In this document: positions 6,665-13,119 of the stretch, piece after piece | How positions within the stretch are numbered: the stretch's first letter is position 1 | How the letters are laid out: the number at the start of each line of letters is the position of its first letter | Assembly: GCA_046498285.1 (NCBI GenBank) | Contig: JAWOBA010000203.1 | Coordinates: 1 to 13,241, forward strand | Length of the DNA stretch: 13,241 nt | Origin: B33-G16 sp046498285 | GTDB lineage: Bacteria; Desulfobacterota; DSM-4660; Desulfatiglandales; B25-G16 | Direction of reading: 5' to 3' | Program-made: the position numbers and the translations under genes | Notes under the pieces: generated by a model | Database searches by the model: none | What the model saw: the letters and a program-made list of their open reading frames with translations, nothing else | Told to the model about the DNA's origin: nothing

Positions 6665-7420
6665 CTATGACATCATAAAAAAACCTATCTCTCTGGATGC
6701 ATATTTACTAACATTGACAAACTCTAATCCCAGAAAAAAATACCCTGATGCCTGGCTCTCATTTATCGATTGTATCTTGGCAACTTCATTGATACTGCTG
6801 CCTGAAGGAAGCTGAAAGATCACCTTCAAATAATCTCCAGGTTTATGCTCAATATGCAATATATCTTGATCAACCGCCTGAACACTTAACCCGAAAGGGC
6901 TTATATCCTTGATAACACCATGAAGGCGTAATTTTGATTTATGGCTCACCGGGCCATAAGTACATGCCTGATTCACTTCCTTTCTGAAATATCTCCTTTT
7001 ATCTTCCTCCAGAACTTCTTCTAGCTTTGCGTCTTTTTTTGTACTTAGCTCAACAAGAATTCTGTTCATCCTCAGCAATCTATTTCGAACCTGATTCGTG
7101 ATATTTCTCAATAAAACAGGCATGTCTTTATATTCCTCGGTAAGGTGTGCAGGATGCCAGACTTCGAGTTCAACATCATCTATTGCTTCAGCGGATATGG
7201 ATCGTGGTTCAAAGGAAGAAATAAAAAATGACATCTCTCCAAATACATCTCCTTTTTCTAATGTCGCCAGGGGAATAATCGTATCGCCTGATTTTCTAAA
7301 TGTTCGGATATGCCCCTTAAAAACTCTATAAATCGATATTCCATAATCTCCTTCTTTAATTATTTGTTCACCTTTTGAATAGGAGAGACGAACAACTGGT
7401 GGTGGTTTTTTTTCAGCCAT
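6665..7420 (-). CDS. Crp-like cNMP-binding and PilZ (c-di-GMP-binding) domain protein
   Basis: A 251-residue two-domain signalling protein. Residues about 10-125 form a cNMP-binding domain with the cassette FGEMS (Gly61, Glu62) ... PRSIS (Arg73, Ser74) and a following helix. A charged helical linker (about 125-142) leads to a PilZ domain (about 141-250) with both c-di-GMP motifs: RxxxR at Arg142-Arg146 and DxSxxG at Asp172-Ser174-Gly177. There is no helix-turn-helix, so it is not a CRP transcription factor. The architecture suggests one cytoplasmic protein sensing two nucleotides, or a cNMP-like platform regulated by c-di-GMP. The start ATG follows AAAAGG at a good distance. It is divergent from the helicase-nuclease gene and heads a minus-strand run that may extend through the thiolase and DUF35 genes. 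Confidence 0.92.
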   Translation of the reverse strand: MAEKKPPPVVRLSYSKGEQIIKEGDYGISIYRVFKGHIRTFRKSGDTIIPLATLEKGDVFGEMSFFISSFEPRSISAEAIDDVELEVWHPAHLTEEYKDMPVLLRNITNQVRNRLLRMNRILVELSTKKDAKLEEVLEEDKRRYFRKEVNQACTYGPVSHKSKLRLHGVIKDISPFGLSVQAVDQDILHIEHKPGDYLKVIFQLPSGSSINEVAKIQSINESQASGYFFLGLEFVNVSKYASREIGFFMMS

Positions 7421-7612
7421 GGATCAAACCTTTTTATATTGAGACAAGAGATGTAGGTAAAAATGCTTTAATACAATATTTAGACATAAAATAAAAGAGA
7501 TATGGTTATTTGTCCAGAATAAATATCCATTTAAGAGGAAGTAAACTTACAATTCAGGGAAAAATATGATAGATACTATAGATAACTACAATATACAGCA
7601 AGTATCAGGCAC
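7421..7612. promoter_or_regulatory. Divergent intergenic promoter region
   Basis: AT-rich 192-bp spacer between two divergent genes. On the minus strand TGGACA (complement of 7512-7517) lies 17 bases before TATTTT (complement of 7489-7494), a moderate promoter for the Crp-PilZ gene. On the plus strand TTACAA (7548-7553) and a TAGATA 17 bases later are a weak match for the helicase gene. No palindromic operator stands out. Confidence 0.3.
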
Positions 7613-7643
7613 ATGCAATTATCAGACTTTGTGGAGCAGCTAA
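7566..7643 (+). other. Possible 25-codon upstream ORF overlapping the helicase start
   Basis: An ATG at 7566 follows CAGGGA at a proper ribosome-site distance, whereas the helicase ATG at 7613 has only a weak CAGG close to it. The short frame ends at a TAA (7641-7643) inside the helicase gene in a different frame. The peptide has no recognisable domain. It could couple or limit helicase translation, or be chance. Confidence 0.3.
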
Positions 7644-10519
7644 AAAAATCACCGGATCTTGGCCCTCAGGTTATCTATCATCGCTATCTCCCTCATCAAG
7701 AGCCGCGCTATGATCAAGCCACAACCCTCTCCCATAGCATGGTAAATCTCTTTCGAGAATGTAATATAGATAATTTGTATGCACACCAGACAGAGGCTAT
7801 AGGAAAAATAAGGGATGGTAAAAACATAGTAATATCTACCCCTACCGCCAGCGGCAAGAGCCTTATCTATAATGTGGGCGTCATTGAGACAATACTGCAA
7901 ACACCATCGGCACGAGCCTTATATATCTTTCCCCTTAAGGCTTTGGAACAGGATCAGCTCAAAAATCTCCATGATTTTACCGCCGGTCTCAAAAAAATCC
8001 GGATTAGTGCAGCTATCTATGATGGAGATACATCAACAGGCGATAGAAAGAGGATTAAGGAAAAGGTTCCACATATCATCCTTACTAATCCTGACATGCT
8101 CCATAGTGGTATTCTGGCCTATCATGAAAAATGGAGCGAATTTTTTTCCAATCTTAAATTTGTGATTATTGATGAAGTTCATACATATCGGGGAATTTTT
8201 GGCTCACACCTTGCACAGATAGTGAGAAGGTTGAAAAGAATTTGCCTCCTATATAATACCACACCCCAATTTATCCTTTCCTCAGCAACCATCCAAAATC
8301 CTCATGATTTTGCTACAAACCTTATAGATACAGCGTTAGATGTGGTTGCTCATAGCGGTGCCCCTAAATCCGGTCAGTATTTTCTATTTCTCAATCCCTT
8401 GACAAGCACCAATTTTTTAGCCACGCAATTATTTATCCAGTGCCTCAACGCTCACTTCAGGACTATCGTGTTTACACAGTCAAGAAAGGTTACAGAACTC
8501 ATTCATATGTGGGTCAAACAACTGGCACCAGATGTACAAGATAAGGTCAGCTCATACAGGGCAGGCTTTTTATCTGAGGAGCGCCGTTCCATAGAAAAAA
8601 GGCTCACCAGTGGCCACCTTCTTGGTGTTATATCGACAAGTGCCCTGGAGATGGGAATTAATATAGGATATCTGGATATATGTATATTGGTTGGATACCC
8701 GGGAACCATTATAAATACCTGGCAACGAGGAGGAAGAGTAGGCAGATCAGGGAGAGACTCCCTCATAATTCTGGTTGCCAATCAAGATGCCCTGGATCAA
8801 TACTTTATGAAACATCCAGCCTCCTTTTTTGACCAGTCATTTGAAGCAGCAGTGATTGACCCGGATAATGCCCATATCATACAGGCCCATTTACCCTGTG
8901 CTGCAGCAGAAAAACCTCTCACTGCACAGGATAGCCAATTCTGGCATAACGATCTCAGCAGTCATTGTGATGTTTTAGAATCTATTGGTGAGTTGAGCAG
9001 GACGAGCGAAGGACACCTCATATGGTTTGCAACCAAAAAAAGGCCGCATCTCGGGGTAAATATACGCTCAATTGGTGAAAGCTACACCATATTTGATGCC
9101 GGTACAGGCAAGGCCATAGGCACTGTTGATGGTATACGGGCCTTCAAAGAATGTCACCCGGGTGCGGTCTATCTTCATAGGGCCAGCCCGTATCTCATTG
9201 ATAAGTTGCTGATCGGCAAAAAAAACATTATTGCGCATCATACACACCTTAACTATTTTACCCGAATACGCTCAGAAAAAGAAACCGAGATTATCAAGAC
9301 TACCAAAAGCCAGCCAAAAGGGCAATTTGTTGTGAAACTCGGCAATATTACCGTAACAGAAACAATAACCGGCTATGAAAAAAGAAGGACCCCCGGCCAG
9401 GAATTGATTGGTGTTTTCCCCCTTGGGCTTCCGCCCCAAACATTTGAGACGGTGGGGCTGTGGGTCATTATCGAAGATAGCATTAAAAAAATGGTAACCG
9501 ATAAAGGATTTCACTTCATGGGCGGCATTCATGCCATAGAACATGCAGCCATCAGTCTCTTCCCTCTTTTCGCATTATGTGATAGAAATGATCTTGGAGG
9601 AATCTCATACACATTTCACCCCCAGGTAGAAAAATCGGCTATCTTTATTTATGATTCCTATCCGGGCGGCGTAGGGCTTGCCCAGAGGGGTTTCGACATA
9701 ATTTTTGATTTATTAAATCAAACGCTGGATCTTATTAAAAACTGCCCCTGTGAGCAGGGCTGCCCCGCATGCATATATTCTCCAAAGTGCGGTTCAGGCA
9801 ATAAGCCCTTAGATAAAAAGGCTGCTATTCTAATTTTAGAGGCCTTGACAGGCGTAATACCTCTGTCAAAAATTCCTGTTATTGCAGGACCGGAAGAAGA
9901 GAATTCCCTCTCTTTCATACACCATGAAATGACACCGAAAGAGGTGAATACAAAGAGGATTTGTTATTTTGATTTAGAGACGCAGAGGTCAGCAGAAGAG
10001 GTAGGTGGATGGCAGAATACACACCTGATGATGGTATCCGTAGCTGTTATATTTGATAGCCTTGATGACCGATTCTATACCTTCACGGAAGATCACATAG
10101 ATGCACTCATCAAACACTTCACTACTGCCGATCTTGTGGTTGGATTTAATTGTAAACGATTTGATTATGCAGTACTTGCACCGTACACGAACCGTGATTT
10201 ACATACCCTGCCAACATTTGATATACTTGAAGACATCTACAACAAGCTTGGATACAGGCTAAGCCTTGATCACCTATCTCAAGAAACCTTGGGGCAAAGA
10301 AAATCAGCAAATGGGCTCCAGGCACTGGAATGGTTCAAGGCAGGAGAGATAGAAAAATTAATTCACTACTGCAAACAGGATGTCACATTAACCAGGGACC
10401 TCTTTTCATATGGCCTGGAAAATGGATATCTTATCTATCGAAATAAACATCAAAATAAAAGACTGCGTCTGTTAGTAGATTGGAGTATGAGAAAAATAAT
10501 TGAGGAATTGAGAGATTAA
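7613..10519 (+). CDS. MrfA-like DEXH helicase (DUF1998) fused to MrfB/YprB-like DEDDy exonuclease
   Basis: A 968-residue protein. Residues about 50-390 are an SF2 helicase core: Walker A TPTASGKS (76-83), DEVH (187-190), SSAT (223-226), motif V STSALEMGIN (341-350), motif VI QRGGRVGRSGR (371-381). Then comes the MrfA/YprA-type C-terminal region, whose DUF1998 part carries a zinc-type cysteine cluster: Cys711, Cys713, Cys717, Cys720 and Cys726. From about 780 an RNase H-like 3'-5' exonuclease domain follows, with Asp787 and Glu789 in FDLET, Asp851 in GFNCKRFD, and Tyr919/Asp923 (YxxxD), the full DEDDy set. In Bacillus subtilis these are two adjacent genes, mrfA and mrfB, which act in mitomycin C damage repair. 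Both catalytic centres look intact here, so an ATP-driven helicase-nuclease for DNA lesion repair is the likely role. The first in-frame start after a stop at 7583 is ATG 7613. No partner gene is adjacent. Confidence 0.93.
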   Translation: MQLSDFVEQLKKSPDLGPQVIYHRYLPHQEPRYDQATTLSHSMVNLFRECNIDNLYAHQTEAIGKIRDGKNIVISTPTASGKSLIYNVGVIETILQTPSARALYIFPLKALEQDQLKNLHDFTAGLKKIRISAAIYDGDTSTGDRKRIKEKVPHIILTNPDMLHSGILAYHEKWSEFFSNLKFVIIDEVHTYRGIFGSHLAQIVRRLKRICLLYNTTPQFILSSATIQNPHDFATNLIDTALDVVAHSGAPKSGQYFLFLNPLTSTNFLATQLFIQCLNAHFRTIVFTQSRKVTELIHMWVKQLAPDVQDKVSSYRAGFLSEERRSIEKRLTSGHLLGVISTSALEMGINIGYLDICILVGYPGTIINTWQRGGRVGRSGRDSLIILVANQDALDQYFMKHPASFFDQSFEAAVIDPDNAHIIQAHLPCAAAEKPLTAQDSQFWHNDLSSHCDVLESIGELSRTSEGHLIWFATKKRPHLGVNIRSIGESYTIFDAGTGKAIGTVDGIRAFKECHPGAVYLHRASPYLIDKLLIGKKNIIAHHTHLNYFTRIRSEKETEIIKTTKSQPKGQFVVKLGNITVTETITGYEKRRTPGQELIGVFPLGLPPQTFETVGLWVIIEDSIKKMVTDKGFHFMGGIHAIEHAAISLFPLFALCDRNDLGGISYTFHPQVEKSAIFIYDSYPGGVGLAQRGFDIIFDLLNQTLDLIKNCPCEQGCPACIYSPKCGSGNKPLDKKAAILILEALTGVIPLSKIPVIAGPEEENSLSFIHHEMTPKEVNTKRICYFDLETQRSAEEVGGWQNTHLMMVSVAVIFDSLDDRFYTFTEDHIDALIKHFTTADLVVGFNCKRFDYAVLAPYTNRDLHTLPTFDILEDIYNKLGYRLSLDHLSQETLGQRKSANGLQALEWFKAGEIEKLIHYCKQDVTLTRDLFSYGLENGYLIYRNKHQNKRLRLLVDWSMRKIIEELRD

Positions 10520-10561
10520 AAAATACTCACAGGTTTGTGATACATTACAAGAAAATACATA

Positions 10562-10890
10562 GAGCTTTGCACAACCTGACCATTTTCTTTTACTCCGAAT
10601 AGGGAGGGTAGACTTTCCTGAAGTGACTGGTGGCTTCCGGCTCGTAGAGTCTCACGCTCGGAGAGAAGGGTGCTGTCTTTTCGCAACGTATCAGCAGGGG
10701 AAACCGCATTTCCCCGATTTATCGGGGCAATGCGGATAGAGCAAAATTTATCTCTGGCGGGCTCCCCCATGGATTCGTTGCTGAAAAGACCAGCCCGGGA
10801 GCCTTGGCCTCCGGCCCAGAGGGCCTGCGCCCCGGAGGGAAATGAAGAAGTGTCGACCCTTTTTAGGAAAATATGAGTTCTTTAAAGCTC
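10562..10890 (+). repeat. MITE-like element, copy 2, enlarged by an internal insertion
   Basis: The left about 80 bases (10562-10644) and right about 57 bases (10834-10890) match the element at 6096-6231 in the same orientation. The ends read GAGCTTT and AAAGCTC, a 7-bp inverted repeat. Between them about 190 extra bases are present that copy 1 lacks, including the hairpin element at 10675-10790 and a GC-rich stretch (about 10791-10835). The element fills nearly the whole gap between the helicase-nuclease and tatA. The small open frames within it are not believable genes. Confidence 0.82.
10675..10790. repeat. Nested hairpin element inside copy 2
   Basis: The ends are near-perfect complements: GTCTTTTCGCAACG (10675-10688) and CGTTGCTGAAAAGAC (10776-10790), with one base bulged. 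Inside sits a strong stem at 10704-10735 (CCGCATT...CCCCGAT and ATCGGGG...AATGCGG). No coding potential is evident. It looks like a second small palindromic element inserted into the first. Confidence 0.65.
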
Positions 10891-10927
10891 ACAATACAAT
10901 ATATACTTAAAGAAGGGAGGTAATAGT

Positions 10928-11224
10928 ATGTTTGGACTGGGTACAGCAGAGCTGCTTGTTATCGGGGGAATTCTGTTGCTTATCTTTGGAGCCAAGAAAT
11001 TACCGGAAATCGGCAAGGGTCTCGGAGGTGCTATAAAGGAATTCAGAAACGTGAAACAGGATATAGCCCCGGATGATGCCGAAGAAAGCTCAAAAGGGGA
11101 AAAAGGAAGCGAAAATCCCATAGAAAATAAATTAATCGAGAAGATAGTTCAAGAAGTTCCGGCTGTAAAAAAAGGGGTTACAATCAAGAAAAAGGCAGAA
11201 AAGATAGGAAAGATCATAAAATAG
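10928..11224 (+). CDS. tatA: Sec-independent translocase protein TatA/E
   Basis: A 98-residue TatA-family protein, the pore-forming or membrane-weakening part of the twin-arginine export system that moves folded proteins across the inner membrane. It has the typical short N-terminus, one membrane helix (about 5-21), the FG hinge, and the amphipathic helix in KKLPEIGKGLGGAIKEFR, then an acidic and finally lysine-rich tail. The start has an excellent AGGGAGG ribosome site. TatA is favoured over TatB by the short length and the FGAKKLPEIGKGLG signature. No tatB or tatC is nearby, which is common when tatA stands alone. The last 11 bases overlap the 3' end of the convergent phosphatase gene. Confidence 0.95.
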   Translation: MFGLGTAELLVIGGILLLIFGAKKLPEIGKGLGGAIKEFRNVKQDIAPDDAEESSKGEKGSENPIENKLIEKIVQEVPAVKKGVTIKKKAEKIGKIIK

Positions 11225-11999
11225 ATAAAACACTCTTTAAAATATTCATCATCTCACGATGAATCCTTCCATTCGATGCAACAATACCTGGAGATTCCAG
11301 GTAGTAATTTTCCCCACCCATATCGGTTACGACTCCACCTGCCTCCTCGACAAGGAGCCATCCTGCTGCAGTATCCCAGGGATTTAATTTGATTTCCCAG
11401 AATCCGTCAAAGCGACCTGCCGCTACATACGCTAAATCTAATGCTGCTGACCCTGCACGTCGAATAGCCTGTGCCTTGAGAATCATTTTATTAAAATAAT
11501 TCAGATTATTCTGACTGCTTCCGTGAATATCATACGGGAAACCGGTGGCTAAGAGGCTTTTGATTATTTCGTGAGTATTTGACACACTGATTTCTCTGTC
11601 ATTCAAAAAGGCTCCCTTCCCTCTTTCCGCAACAAACAATTCATTGAGCATAGGATCATATACAACACTCACAGTCATAATATCCAGCACTTCAAGTGCG
11701 ATAGAAACACAAAAAAACGGGTACCCATGGGCATAATTGGTGGTTCCATCCAGGGGGTCTATAATCCATCTGAAATTAGATCCTCTGTTAATATCGGTAA
11801 ATTCTTCGGCCAGAATATCATGATCTGGAAAAAGGGTATGTATTTTGGAGGTAATCATCTGTTCAGAGATTTTATCTACCTCTGTCACCAGATCAATGTC
11901 TCCTTTATAATCGATTTCATGTGCTGAATGAAGTCTATTTTTGAGAAATATTCCTGCTTCTCGCGCTATATCTATCGCACACGCTTTGAAATCTTGCAT
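11214..11999 (-). CDS. suhB: Inositol monophosphatase family protein
   Basis: A 261-residue Mg-dependent sugar-phosphate phosphatase of the IMPase/SuhB family, a typical length. Metal and substrate motifs are present: AEE (Glu65/Glu66), the signature IDPLDGTTN with Asp81 and Asp84, and WDTAAG with Asp209 near the C-terminus followed by EEAGG. The family removes phosphate from myo-inositol 1-phosphate, but bacterial members may act on other substrates (fructose-1,6-bisphosphate, histidinol phosphate, NADP), and SuhB also has an RNA-polymerase-linked role in E. coli, so the substrate is not fixed. The ATG at 11999 has AAGGAAAG about 11 bases before it. Upstream on the same strand are a possible 10-codon ORF and a hairpin that may form a leader. 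It overlaps tatA tail to tail. Confidence 0.93.
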   Translation of the reverse strand: MQDFKACAIDIAREAGIFLKNRLHSAHEIDYKGDIDLVTEVDKISEQMITSKIHTLFPDHDILAEEFTDINRGSNFRWIIDPLDGTTNYAHGYPFFCVSIALEVLDIMTVSVVYDPMLNELFVAERGKGAFLNDREISVSNTHEIIKSLLATGFPYDIHGSSQNNLNYFNKMILKAQAIRRAGSAALDLAYVAAGRFDGFWEIKLNPWDTAAGWLLVEEAGGVVTDMGGENYYLESPGIVASNGRIHREMMNILKSVLSIL

Positions 12000-12020
12000 A
12001 TAGTACTATCTTTCCTTGAG

Positions 12021-12057
12021 CATTATCTAAATTTGAGATTTTTTTTAAGATAATGCC
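12021..12057 (-). promoter_or_regulatory. Hairpin in the phosphatase leader
   Basis: GCATTATCT (from about 12020) pairs with AGATAATGC (to about 12056), enclosing an A/T-rich loop that contains eight Ts on the plus strand. On the minus strand it falls between the stop of the 10-codon ORF and the ribosome site of the phosphatase gene, where an attenuator or translation-controlling stem would sit. It lacks a T-run after the stem, so it is not a standard terminator. Confidence 0.4.
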
Positions 12058-12090
12058 TTACATTTTAATAGATATCAAGGTATTTTCCAT
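12058..12090 (-). CDS. Possible 10-residue leader peptide
   Basis: On the minus strand an ATG at 12090 opens a short frame encoding MENTLISIKM and ending in TAA at 12058. It is preceded by GGAGGTGATC (12103-12094), a perfect 10-base complement of the 16S rRNA 3' end, with 8 bases between GGAGG and ATG. That strength is unusual for chance. The stop abuts the hairpin at 12021-12057 and the phosphatase gene starts about 58 bases later. The peptide has no run of one amino acid that would suggest classical attenuation. Treat it as a candidate. Confidence 0.35.
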   Translation of the reverse strand: MENTLISIKM

Positions 12091-12108
12091 AATGATCACC
12101 TCCAAAGA

Positions 12109-12132
12109 GATTGAAAAAATAATCTTTCAATC
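12109..12132. repeat. Short perfect AT-rich hairpin
   Basis: GATTGAAA (12109-12116), an 8-base loop, then TTTCAATC (12125-12132). It lies just upstream of the strong ribosome site of the 10-codon ORF on the minus strand. It could be an operator-like dyad or part of the leader; no T-run follows it. Confidence 0.4.
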
Positions 12133-12420
12133 CACATTGCTAGCGATTAATCATAAAATAGGTAAACCACATATACATGCAGGCGTTTAAAAGGACCATG
12201 TCTTTCAGATAAAATAGTTGGTAGCATGTCACAGCAATTGATGTTTTTGCCTCCGCGACCTGCAGAGGCAAAATGTCTGCACCCGTCTGCGTTTGTCGAG
12301 TGGCTGCAGTTAGTGGGCGGCTCATTAATCATAAAAAAATGCATTCATACCCTTGCATTCCAATTAAGAATGATTATTATTCATACTACACACAATGAAG
12401 CAAGAAAGGAGGTATCGAAT
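12133..12420. other. Divergent intergenic region with a perfect 9-bp hairpin
   Basis: Spacer between the phosphatase leader and Hsp20. It holds TTTTGCCTC (12245-12253) and its complement GAGGCAAAA (12265-12273) around an 11-base loop, followed by a GC-richer stretch (about 12274-12322) unlike its surroundings. No riboswitch class is recognised. I see no CIRCE operator and no convincing sigma-32 promoter before Hsp20. The hsp20 frame is open back to 12226, but that part has no ribosome site and no family resemblance. Confidence 0.45.
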
Positions 12421-12909
12421 ATGACAAGAATGTTACAATTAATACCGAGAAAACAAAGGTATCTGCCGGTACTTCCAGACATAGATTTTTTTGACCGATT
12501 TTTTAATAGCTTTGCGCAGCCTACCTTTTTTGGAGGGGAAGAGATGCTTGTTCCTGACTTTGACATATCTGAAACAGAGAAAGAGTATGTTATTAGCGGA
12601 GAGATTCCGGGAATTGATGTCAAAGATCTTCATGTAACCCTTACCAATGGTATCATCACCATTAAAGGGGAAAAGAAAAAGGAAGCTGAAGACAACAAAA
12701 AGAATTATCATTTTGTTGAACGGCATTACGGTTCATTCGAGCGGAGCTTTCGAATTCCCGATACGATAAAAATGGATAAATTAGATGCACAGTACAAAAA
12801 TGGTATCTTGAAACTCACACTCCCTAAGGCTGAAGTTAGTGAGGTCAAAAAAATCGAAGTCAAGGAAAAGAAGGCAGGAAAAAAGAAAATAAAAGCAAAA
12901 AAGGCGTAA
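12421..12909 (+). CDS. hsp20: Hsp20/alpha-crystallin family small heat-shock protein
   Basis: A 162-residue ATP-independent chaperone that holds unfolding proteins and forms oligomers. The N-terminal arm (about 1-43) is aromatic-rich (FFDRFFNSF). The alpha-crystallin domain (about 44-137) shows VPDFDISETEKEY, GEIPGIDVKDL, YGSFERSFRIP and the signature AQYKNGILKLTLPK (Ala123, Gly128, Leu130). A C-terminal IEV (145-147) fits the I-x-I/V anchor motif, and the protein ends in a lysine-rich tail (about 148-162). The start is ATG 12421, fixed by AGGAGG seven or so bases upstream. A strong terminator follows. Cytoplasmic. Confidence 0.95.
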   Translation: MTRMLQLIPRKQRYLPVLPDIDFFDRFFNSFAQPTFFGGEEMLVPDFDISETEKEYVISGEIPGIDVKDLHVTLTNGIITIKGEKKKEAEDNKKNYHFVERHYGSFERSFRIPDTIKMDKLDAQYKNGILKLTLPKAEVSEVKKIEVKEKKAGKKKIKAKKA

Positions 12910-12925
12910 TAGCCTAACTATTACA

Positions 12926-12971
12926 GGGCATTGTTAAAGGTCTTTACAGCCAATGGCAATGCCCTTTTTTT
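12926..12971 (+). terminator. Rho-independent terminator of hsp20
   Basis: GGGCATTG (12926-12933) pairs exactly with CAATGCCC (12957-12964), followed by seven Ts (12965-12971). It lies 17 bases after the hsp20 stop codon, so hsp20 is probably transcribed alone. Confidence 0.9.
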
Positions 12972-13054
12972 ATGCCTATTTACATATCTTTGTAAAGGGT
13001 GTATCTCGGAATAGGTATACATTTGAGCTCTTTTCTTATAAACCACCTTTTCAA

Positions 13055-13083
13055 TTGACCACTTTCGGAAATTATCCTATACT
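13055..13083 (+). promoter_or_regulatory. Sigma-70-type promoter
   Basis: TTGACC (13055-13060) and TATACT (13078-13083) are separated by exactly 17 bases, each with one or two differences from consensus. Transcription would begin near 13090, about 30 bases before the open frame at 13120. It is the best promoter match in the window. Confidence 0.6.
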
Positions 13084-13119
13084 CTGTTTGTCCGGACTAC
13101 ATCACATGAAACAGTCTTA

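Noticed and set aside
6246..7420. CRP/FNR transcription factors
   Set aside because: Both proteins have the cNMP barrel but no C-terminal helix-turn-helix; the larger one has PilZ in its place.
10516..10876. Small ORFs on both strands between the helicase-nuclease and tatA
   Set aside because: They fall in the repeat element and its nested insertion; the part shared with the minus-strand ORF at 6010-6249 is simply the repeated DNA translated.
12094..12103. GATCACCTCC, identical to the 16S rRNA 3' end
   Set aside because: No other 16S sequence surrounds it; on the minus strand it is a strong Shine-Dalgarno for the short ORF at 12058-12090.
12226..12420. 65-residue N-terminal extension of Hsp20
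   Set aside because: No ribosome site at 12226, unlike Hsp20 proteins, and it spans the hairpin; ATG 12421 has a strong AGGAGG.
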